From NCBI RefSeq assembly GCF_025144465.1, contig NZ_CP083553.1:144501-208500 (forward strand): a DNA stretch of 64,000 nt, read 5' to 3'. Position 1 is the first letter of the stretch. The number at the start of each line of letters is the position of its first letter. The position numbers were made by a program, and so were the translations under genes. Shown piece by piece: positions 9,633 through 17,278 of the stretch. The notes under the pieces are model-generated. The model did not search any database and was not told the origin of the DNA. It worked only from the letters and a program-made list of their open reading frames with translations. This stretch comes from Leisingera sp. S132 (GTDB lineage: Bacteria > Pseudomonadota > Alphaproteobacteria > Rhodobacterales > Rhodobacteraceae).

Positions 9633-12434
9633 CTATTGCCCCAGCCGGTCCAGCAGGGCCGGCACATGCACCTGGTCGGATTTGTAGTTGCCGGTCAGCA
9701 CATGCATCACCAGGTTGACGCCGAACCGGAACGCCAGCTCCCGCTGCCGTTCGCCGGCATAGCCGCGCCCGACCGGCAGCAAGGGCCGCCCATTGTCATC
9801 CACCGCCCAGGCCGCGGCCCAGTCGTTGCCGCCGATCACCACCGGCGTCACCCCGTCATTCAGATTGCGGAAGGGGATGCCTTCGGCCTGTTCCGCATCC
9901 GGCGGCGCCGCCTCGACCCAGACCGGGCCGCGCCCGTGGCGGCCGGGAAAGGCCTGCAGCAGGTAGAAGGCACGGGTCAGCACATGGTCCTCCGGCACCA
10001 CCTCCAGCGGCGGAATGTCCAGCGGCAGCGCAATCTGCTGCAGCCGCCGCGCTGCCGGGCTGGTCGCGCCCGAGGCCGCCAGATCCGCATCGCGGGTGTC
10101 AAACAGGATCATTCCGCCCGACCGCAGATAGGTGTTGAGTTTGGCATAGGCCTCAGACGAGGGCAGCGGCTGGCCGCGGGTGATGGGCCAGTAGAGCAGC
10201 GGATAAAACGCCAGTTCATCGCGCTCCAGATCGACAGCTGCCGGCGCGGCGGGTTCGACCGAGGTGCGGAAGAACAGCGTGTCCGTCAGCCCGCGCAGCC
10301 CCGCCGCTGCGACCCGGTCCACCTGCGCGTCGCCGGTCAGCACATGCGCCAGCACCAGTTCCGAGGCAATGGCCGCCGCCCGCAAATCCTCCTGCGTCTG
10401 TGCTTGCGAGGGCGCGGCGGTGTCCTGCGCCCTCAGCTCCTGCGCCGGAACCAGCGCCGCCAGACCCACCGCTGCCGCCAGTGCCGCGGTGCGGGCGCGG
10501 CCCAGCAGGCCGGAGACCGCCAGCGTGCCCAGCACATCCAGCGCCAGCAGCCCCAGCGCCAGCGTCAGCAGCGTGCCGCCCAGCGGCAGCTCCTGCGGCG
10601 CGCCATAGCCGCTGACCGCAACCGAGGGCGGCCAGCGCGCGGCCATCAGCTCATCGCCCGGGCGCAGCACATTGCGTGCCAGCATCCGCGGCCCGCCGTC
10701 ATAGACGCCGGGCCGCAGCTCTGGCCCTGCGGGTGCCGTCACCAGATCCGGGCCGGACACTCCGGGCAGCGTCTCCGCCGCCTCCAGGCGGCCGAAACCG
10801 TCCAGCACCTCCACCGGCGTCCAGGTGGTGCCCTCCAGATCCTCCGCTTTGGGCTGTGCGGCGGAGGAGGAGACCGCCAGCCGCTCCAGCATCGACACGA
10901 ACAGGCCCGACAGCGGCAAGCTGCTCCACTCCGCATTGGCGGTCACGTGAAACAGCACCACCTGGCCCTGGCCCAGCGTCTTGCGTGTGACCAGGGGGGT
11001 GCCGTCCGCCAGCTCTGCAATCACCCGCTCTGCCAGCTCGGGGTCCGGCTGCGCCACAACTTGGGAACTGATTGAGACCTCGCCCGGCACCTCCAGCCCG
11101 TAGAAAGGCGAGGCCTCGCCAAAGGGAGCCAGCGTCTTCGGCTCGCCCCAGCTCATGGCGCCGCCGATGCTGCGGCCGCCAATGCGCAGGCGCACCGGCA
11201 TCAGCGGTTCTTCACTGCTGCGCGCGGTATCGCTGGCCGCCAGCCGCGGTCCGGCAAAGCGCAGGAGCAGGCCGCCGTTTTCCACCCATTCGATCACAGC
11301 CTCTTCCTGCGCCGGTGCCAGCCGCGCCACGTCGGCCAGCACGATCACATCCGGATTGGCAGGCAGCAGATCCCGCAGCGCGCCTTCCAGCAGTTCGGCT
11401 GAGGGCGCCAGCGCCTGGCGCAGGTAATGCAGCGGCGACAAGAGGGCGAGGCCCTCATCGGCGCTTTGCGAGGAGACCAGCGCCACCTCCCGCCGCCGCA
11501 GGCTGTCGTCCGTCAGCGCCACCGCACCCGCCGATGTCACGCCGCTGATTTCAAACCGCGACAGCCGCGCGCGCAACTCCGCAGGCAGCGACAGTTCGGC
11601 AGTGGCTTCCCGCGCCCCATCGGCAAACCGCAGCGGCAGCGAGGCCAGGCTGCGCTCGGTGCCGCCCGGATCCTTGCCCTGCGCCACCACGGAGACCTCC
11701 TGCGCAGGCCCGGCGCGGCTGCGCTGCACTGTCAGCTCAATCGCGCTGCCGGTATAGGTTGCGGGCATCAGGCCCAGCACTGGCAAGGGCTGCTCAAAAA
11801 CTTCAATCTCGCCGCGCTGCCCCAGCGCCTCGATCAGCCCGTCGCGGCCCGGATAATCCAGCCCGTCGCTGAACCACACGGTGTCAAACCCGCCCTCGGC
11901 GGCGCCAATCGCCTGCAAGGCCTGCGCCAGCTGCTCCGGCCCCGGCTGCCAGGGCAGCGGCGCCAGCCCGGCCAGTTGCCGCTGCCAGTCGCTGGCGGCG
12001 CGGAACTGCAACGCGTCCGGTGCGCTCAGGCGCAAGACTGCCACCGGACGCCCGGCACGCCCGGCCTCGTCCAGCTGCACCGCGGCCCGGACGCTGGTCT
12101 GTTTCCAGCCCGCCGCGCCGCCCCAGCTGGCGTCCATCACAATCAGCAGCGGCCCGTTGCCGCCCGCATCCTCGGTTGCGGGGTTCAGCACCGGCCCCGC
12201 CAGCCCGATGATCGCCGCCGCCACCGCCAGCAGCCGCAGCAGCAGCAGCCACCACGGCGTGCGGTCCGACAGGCTCTCGTCATCCTTCAGCCCCAACAGC
12301 AGCGTCACCGCCGGGAACGGCTGGCGTTTCGGCGCGGGCGGGATGGCGCGCAGCAAGAGCCACAGCACCGGCAGGGCCAGCAGGCCCAGCAGCAGCCAGG
12401 GCGCGGTAAAGCCGATGCCTGCAATCATGGTCAT
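9633..12434 (-). CDS. DUF4159 domain membrane protein with BatA-like N-terminus
   Basis: 933-aa membrane protein. The N-terminal 90 residues contain two hydrophobic helices and the BatA/aerotolerance-type segment (PWLLLGLLALPVLWLL, then FPAVTLLLGL). A von Willebrand A-like region follows (LLIVMDAS), then a membrane segment near residue 640, and the C-terminal DUF4159 domain (about 715-930, including GGMILFDTRD). The start is ATG 12434, whose ATGA overlaps the TGA of the upstream DUF58 gene; longer in-frame starts lie inside that gene and are rejected. MoxR, DUF58 and BatA-like proteins typically form a chaperone-like module acting on VWA proteins. The biochemical role of DUF4159 is unknown. 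Confidence 0.9.
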   Translation of the reverse strand: MTMIAGIGFTAPWLLLGLLALPVLWLLLRAIPPAPKRQPFPAVTLLLGLKDDESLSDRTPWWLLLLRLLAVAAAIIGLAGPVLNPATEDAGGNGPLLIVMDASWGGAAGWKQTSVRAAVQLDEAGRAGRPVAVLRLSAPDALQFRAASDWQRQLAGLAPLPWQPGPEQLAQALQAIGAAEGGFDTVWFSDGLDYPGRDGLIEALGQRGEIEVFEQPLPVLGLMPATYTGSAIELTVQRSRAGPAQEVSVVAQGKDPGGTERSLASLPLRFADGAREATAELSLPAELRARLSRFEISGVTSAGAVALTDDSLRRREVALVSSQSADEGLALLSPLHYLRQALAPSAELLEGALRDLLPANPDVIVLADVARLAPAQEEAVIEWVENGGLLLRFAGPRLAASDTARSSEEPLMPVRLRIGGRSIGGAMSWGEPKTLAPFGEASPFYGLEVPGEVSISSQVVAQPDPELAERVIAELADGTPLVTRKTLGQGQVVLFHVTANAEWSSLPLSGLFVSMLERLAVSSSAAQPKAEDLEGTTWTPVEVLDGFGRLEAAETLPGVSGPDLVTAPAGPELRPGVYDGGPRMLARNVLRPGDELMAARWPPSVAVSGYGAPQELPLGGTLLTLALGLLALDVLGTLAVSGLLGRARTAALAAAVGLAALVPAQELRAQDTAAPSQAQTQEDLRAAAIASELVLAHVLTGDAQVDRVAAAGLRGLTDTLFFRTSVEPAAPAAVDLERDELAFYPLLYWPITRGQPLPSSEAYAKLNTYLRSGGMILFDTRDADLAASGATSPAARRLQQIALPLDIPPLEVVPEDHVLTRAFYLLQAFPGRHGRGPVWVEAAPPDAEQAEGIPFRNLNDGVTPVVIGGNDWAAAWAVDDNGRPLLPVGRGYAGERQRELAFRFGVNLVMHVLTGNYKSDQVHVPALLDRLGQ

Positions 12435-13320
12435 GGTGCGGTCCGCTCCAGTGCGTGGTAAAGCCACATCAGCGCCGCCTGCGCCGCGTCGCCCGTGTGA
12501 TGCTGCCCGAACCGCCAGCCGGCCTCGCGGCACAGCCGCTCCAAGGCGTCCCGCCGCTCCGCCAGCCGGTCCAGATAGCGCTCCTGCAGGGCAGAGGCTT
12601 TCAGTGTTTCATGTGTGACACCGCCCGCGATGCTCTGAAACAGCGTGCGGCCGGAGAAAGGAAAAGCCTCCTCCGCCGGGTCCAGCACCTGCAAGAGCAC
12701 GCCACGCACCCCGCGCGCGGCGGCTTTGGACAGGGCCTGTTCGACCGGTTCATAAGGCCCCAGGAAATCCGAGATGAACAAGGCGCGCGCATGCGGTATA
12801 AGCGCCCGGTGGCCGGGCGGGGCGTAATCTTCAGCGTCATCCGCCGACAGCGCTTCCGCCAGCCGCAGGATCTGCACATTACCGCGCCGCGGCGGCAGGG
12901 TGCCGCCCGTCAGGCCCACGCGTTCGCCGCCCTGCACCATCAGCACTGCAGCGGCGAGGCCCAAGAGCCGCGCGCGCTCTGTCTTCTGCGGCAGCTTGGG
13001 CGCGGAGGCAAAGCGCATCGAGGCGCCGGTATCCACCCACAGATGCACCGTCTGGGCAATCTGCCACTCCCGCTCGCGCACGTACTGCACATCGCCCATG
13101 GCGGAACGGCGGTGATCGATCATCCGGCGGCTGTCGCCGGCCTGCGCCGGGCGGTACTGCCAGAAATCATCCCCCGTGCCGGCCCGGCGGCGGCCATGCT
13201 CGCCCATCAGGACAGAGCCTGCCAGATGCCGTGCCTGCACCAGGAGCGGCGGCAGGGCGCTGGCCTCGGCCTCCGCCCGGTGCCGCAATCCGGTTGCAGC
13301 GTCAGAGGCCGCAGGCCTGG

Positions 13321-13324
<4 letters not shown>
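12431..13324 (-). CDS. DUF58 domain-containing protein
   Basis: 297-aa cytoplasmic DUF58 protein. The family signature near the N-terminus is visible (GEHGRRRAGTGDDFWQYRP, followed by DSRRMIDHRRSA), and a VWA-like core follows (VHLWVDTGASM, ALFISDFLGP). The GTG start overlaps the TGA of moxR (GTGA), and its own TGA overlaps the next ATG, so the three genes are translationally coupled. DUF58 proteins almost always travel with MoxR ATPases and are proposed to be their clients or adaptors. Confidence 0.93.
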
Positions 13325-14328
<1,004 letters not shown>

Positions 14329-14392
14329 GACATTCCTCGTTTCCCGGATATATGCTGTTACTCTATCGTGCTGACAGGAAATGGCAAAAGCA

Positions 14393-14977
14393 ATGAGCGG
14401 ACAAAAACCCGTGACCCCCGATGCCGAGGGCCTCGCCGCGGCGGCAAAAGCAGCCGGCAAAGGCAAGGGGTTGCCGCCCGTCCACCTGTGGAACCCGCCG
14501 TTCTGCGGCGATCTGGACATCCGCATTGCCCGCGACGGTGCTTGGTACTACCTCGGCACGCCGTTTACCCGGTTCGAACTGGTCAAGCTGTTTGCCTCCA
14601 TCCTCAAGCTGGAGGACGGCAAGTATTACCTTGTGACTCCAGTCGAAAAGGTCGGCATCACGGTTGAGGACGCGCCCTTTGTGGCGGTGGATTTCGATGT
14701 GGCCGGGCAGGGGCGCGATCAGGTCATTACCTTCACCACCAGCATCGGCGACAGTGCCGCGGCCGGGCCGGAGCATATGATCCGGGCAGAACGCGACCCG
14801 GAAAGCGGCGAACCATCCCCTTATGTCATGATCCGCGCGGGCCTTGAGGCGCTGATCGACCGCAAGAGCTTCTACCGGCTGGCGGACCTGGGCGCGCACC
14901 ATGACGGCTGGTTCGGCGTCTGGTCCGGCGGCACGTTCTTCCGGCTGATTCCCTCCGCTGAGCTGGGTGGGGACTGA
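14393..14977 (+). CDS. DUF1285 domain-containing protein
   Basis: About 194 aa, with a DUF1285 core (LWNPPFCGDLDIRIARDGAW, then GTPFTRFELVKLFASIL, then YLVTPVEKVGI). Such proteins are widespread in proteobacteria, structurally known but functionally unassigned. Two starts are possible: ATG 14381, which directly abuts AGGAA, and ATG 14393, which has AGGAA about 12 bases upstream and is preferred. It is transcribed divergently from moxR, a neighbourhood often seen in Rhodobacterales. Confidence 0.88.
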   Translation: MSGQKPVTPDAEGLAAAAKAAGKGKGLPPVHLWNPPFCGDLDIRIARDGAWYYLGTPFTRFELVKLFASILKLEDGKYYLVTPVEKVGITVEDAPFVAVDFDVAGQGRDQVITFTTSIGDSAAAGPEHMIRAERDPESGEPSPYVMIRAGLEALIDRKSFYRLADLGAHHDGWFGVWSGGTFFRLIPSAELGGD

Positions 14978-14980
14978 ACC

Positions 14981-15295
14981 CTAGGTGGAGGGAGCTTTCT
15001 CCAAAAGCTCAGTTTCGACAAAGGCACAGGCAAAGTCATTGCCGTTGATTACGTCGTGTTCGACTCCGGCCTGACGGAAGTAGGGCACCCCGTGCTGCAT
15101 CACCGCTTCAGTACGCGACCCGTCGGGATGCGCAATCTCCAGAATGCCGTCAAACAGAGGCACCACGACATAGTCGAACTCGTGCCGGTGCCAGCCGGTA
15201 TTGTCGCCTCGCTTGGCAAAACGCCACTCGGTCACGCGGACCCGGCTATTGTCAATTCTGCTGACCGGCTTGGCGGTTCCCTTCGCATCGCACAT
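14981..15295 (-). CDS. small cupin domain protein
   Basis: 104-aa single-domain cupin. The first metal-binding motif is visible as GWHRHEFDYVVVPLFDG and the second region as HGVPYFRQAGVEHDVING. Small cupins of this kind bind a metal and act as lyases, isomerases or ligand sensors. It converges on the DUF1285 gene with only 3 bases between the stops. The substrate cannot be inferred. Confidence 0.85.
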   Translation of the reverse strand: MCDAKGTAKPVSRIDNSRVRVTEWRFAKRGDNTGWHRHEFDYVVVPLFDGILEIAHPDGSRTEAVMQHGVPYFRQAGVEHDVINGNDFACAFVETELLEKAPST

Positions 15296-15416
15296 GGTGG
15301 CCTCCTCTGATGCGGCCAGCCTAGGGCAGCTTCAGGCCAAGGCGTTATCTCCAGTTGCCCGCGCCGATGCTGCCAGTTTCCAGCAGCCGGACGGCAATAA
15401 AACAGCCCGCCTCAGG

Positions 15417-15432
15417 TTAACGAAAGTTTAAC
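15417..15432 (+). promoter_or_regulatory. candidate CtrA binding site
   Basis: TTAA, 7 bases, TTAAC: a perfect match to the alphaproteobacterial CtrA full site, which is uncommon in DNA this GC-rich. It lies 77 bases before hydroxypyruvate isomerase and about 120 bases before the divergent cupin. Neither target is a classic CtrA gene, so the call rests on sequence match alone. Confidence 0.35.
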
Positions 15433-15508
15433 ATGAAAATTCTGCTCTTTTGACGCCTTGGCTGCCCCGCCGCGCAGCGCTAGACCATCAGGCAACAAGG
15501 AGAATCCT

Positions 15509-16261
15509 ATGCCCCGCTTCGCGGCCAATATCTCGCTGCTGTTTGCTGAGCTGCCCTATCTCGACCGCTTCCAGGCCGCCGCCGCGGCAGGGTTTGAGGC
15601 GGTGGAGATCCTGTTTCCCTATGAAATCGCCGCCAAGGAAACCCAGCGCGCGCTGATGGCCAACGGGCTGCGGCTTTTGCTGATCAATGCGCCGCCGCCC
15701 AATTACACCGGCGGCATGCCCGGCTATGCGGCGGTGCCCGAAGGCACCGACCGCTTCCAGCGCGACATCCGCCGGGTGCTGCGCTACGCCGAGGCGCTGA
15801 AGGCGGGCAAGATCCATGTGATGGCGGGCTATGCCAAGGGCGATGCGGCGCAGCAGACATTCATCGAAAACCTGCAATGGGCCGCCGACCGCGCGCCGGA
15901 GCAGCAGTTCACCATCGAACCGCTGAACAGCGGCGACCAGCCCGGCTATTTCCTCGACGACTACAATCTCGCGGTGGAGGTTCTGGATGCGGTGGACCGC
16001 CCCAACGTCGGCCTGCAATACGACGCCTACCATGCGCAGATGATCCACGGCGACGCGCTCAAAGTGTGGGAGACCTTCGGCCCCCGCGCCGTGCATGTGC
16101 AGATCGGCGCCGCCCCGGGCCGCTGCGAGCCGGGCACCGGCCCGGTGGATTTCCAGGAGCTGTTCGAAGCCATCGACGAAAGCGGCTACGGCGGCTGGGT
16201 CAGCGCCGAATACACCCCCACGACCCGGCGCACCGAGGACAGCCTGGGCTGGATGCGCTGA
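15509..16261 (+). CDS. hyi: hydroxypyruvate isomerase family protein
   Basis: 250-aa TIM-barrel enzyme of the Hyi family, interconverting hydroxypyruvate and tartronate semialdehyde in glyoxylate/allantoin-type metabolism. Expected metal ligands are all present: Glu137 (TIEPLN), Asp172 (LQYDAYHAQ), Gln198 (VQIG) and Glu234 (SAEYTP), each six residues earlier than in the E. coli enzyme. ATG 15509 is preceded by AGGAG. The gene stands alone, without gcl or glxR beside it, so the exact substrate could be another ketose or OtnI-type sugar. Confidence 0.88.
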   Translation: MPRFAANISLLFAELPYLDRFQAAAAAGFEAVEILFPYEIAAKETQRALMANGLRLLLINAPPPNYTGGMPGYAAVPEGTDRFQRDIRRVLRYAEALKAGKIHVMAGYAKGDAAQQTFIENLQWAADRAPEQQFTIEPLNSGDQPGYFLDDYNLAVEVLDAVDRPNVGLQYDAYHAQMIHGDALKVWETFGPRAVHVQIGAAPGRCEPGTGPVDFQELFEAIDESGYGGWVSAEYTPTTRRTEDSLGWMR

Positions 16262-16374
16262 CCGCCCTTCCAGCCCGCCCGCGCAGATATCTGTGCAGCG
16301 GCGCAGATTGTCCCGCAGTCAAGGCTCCGCATATCCGAGGCAGCACCCCATGCCCTGCCGTCACGGAGACCGCC

Positions 16375-16611
16375 ATGATCCCCGCCCGCTATGCCCCGCT
16401 TCTGTCCGGTTTCCTGATGTCGCTGATGATGTCCTCAATCGTATCCGGCATCTCGGCCTTGCGGGTTGCCGGCGCGGATCAGGGTTTTGCCGCCGCCTGG
16501 CTGGCCGCCTGGGCCTTCAGCTGGCCGGTGGCCTTCCCGGTTGTGCTGGTGGTGGCACCGCTGGTGCGCCGCATCGTGGCTATCGCCATCCGCCCGCCGG
16601 ATGCGGCATGA
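16375..16611 (+). CDS. DUF2798 small membrane protein (first of a tandem pair)
   Basis: 78-aa protein with two hydrophobic helices (about residues 8-32 and 42-68) and the DUF2798 pattern PARYAPLLSGFLMSLMMS, then a second helix rich in WPVAFPV, then LVRRIV. The ATG at 16375 follows GGAG. It is a paralogue of the next gene, of identical length and topology. Function unknown; inner-membrane location inferred. Confidence 0.85.
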   Translation: MIPARYAPLLSGFLMSLMMSSIVSGISALRVAGADQGFAAAWLAAWAFSWPVAFPVVLVVAPLVRRIVAIAIRPPDAA

Positions 16612-16701
16612 TGGCTCCGGCAGGCCGGAATACATATTCGTGAATTGAAATGTGTGATCCGCAACGGCATAAGCTGCCGTAACAGTAAAAGGACCCCGCC
16701 C

Positions 16702-16938
16702 ATGCTCCCCGCCCGTTTTGCCCCGGTTCTGTTCAGCCTGATCCTGTCTGGTCTGATGTCCTGCATCGTGACCTGTGTGGCGACCTGGAAGGCGCTGAGT
16801 TTCTCCGCAGGTTTCGGCGGGGCCTGGATGCAAGCCTGGATGGTCAGCTGGCCGATCGCCTTCGCCGTCGCCTTCACTGCCGCGCCCATGGTGCGCAGGC
16901 TGGTGGCGAAACTGGTCAAGCAGCCTGCGGGCAGCTGA
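16702..16938 (+). CDS. DUF2798 small membrane protein (second of a tandem pair)
   Basis: 78-aa paralogue of the gene ending at 16611, with matching architecture: PARFAPVLFSLILSGLMS, then WPIAFAV, then PMVRRLV. The start was set at ATG 16702 because alignment with the upstream copy begins exactly there and AAAGGA lies upstream; the frame extends to 16645 without homology. The pair probably arose by local duplication and may form a hetero-oligomer. It is followed by the R1-R2-R1 repeat block. Confidence 0.85.
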   Translation: MLPARFAPVLFSLILSGLMSCIVTCVATWKALSFSAGFGGAWMQAWMVSWPIAFAVAFTAAPMVRRLVAKLVKQPAGS

Positions 16939-16964
16939 AACCGGGCGGTCAAAGGGCAGGGGCT

Positions 16965-17033
16965 CTCCCGCCCGCTGCAAGCTGCATCAAAGATGCAGGA
17001 GCAGCCGTTGGGCGTGGCGCCGCTGGCGCGGCG
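16965..17033 (+). repeat. dispersed repeat R1, copy 2
   Basis: CTCCCGCCCGC (16965-16975), hairpin CTGCATC-aaa-GATGCAG (16982-16998), linker GTTGGGC (17007-17013), then a GC hairpin with arms GCGCCGC and GCGGCGC. It forms the left arm of an R1-R2-R1 composite between the convergent DUF2798 and polA genes. Confidence 0.75.
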
Positions 17034-17060
17034 CGGATTGTGCCGCACACTCGCCTCACC

Positions 17061-17161
17061 GGGTCAAGGGAGGCGCAGCCTCCGCGCGTCCCGCGCGGCT
17101 TGCCCTTGACGCGGCCGGCCCTGAAAACAATCGCAAACGCCCCTCAAGGGCAGACCTGCCC
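17061..17161 (-). repeat. dispersed repeat R2, copy 1
   Basis: About 101 bases, on the minus strand. It starts with palindromic GGGCAGGTCTGCCC, continues with a TTTGCGATTGT block, then TCAAGG...CCTTGACCC outer arms enclosing the stem CCGCGC/GCGCGG (17082-17098). The order matches the copies at 47755 and 52789. It is enclosed by two inverted R1 copies. Confidence 0.75.
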
Positions 17162-17189
17162 TTAGGGGCTTCTCAGCAAAAATCCTTTC

Positions 17190-17251
17190 GCGCCGCGCCA
17201 GCGGCGCCATGCCCAACGGGATGAGATCATCAGATCGAGGCCGGGCGGGAG
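17190..17251 (-). repeat. dispersed repeat R1, copy 3
   Basis: Inverted relative to copy 2. Minus-strand order is CTCCCGCCC (17243-17251), a weak GATC/GATGA-type stem, linker GTTGGGC (17211-17217) and a GC hairpin nearly identical to that of copy 2. It lies 28 bases from the polA stop. Confidence 0.75.
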
Positions 17252-17278
17252 TGCCCCGCCGGCTTCTCGGGTCGGCTC

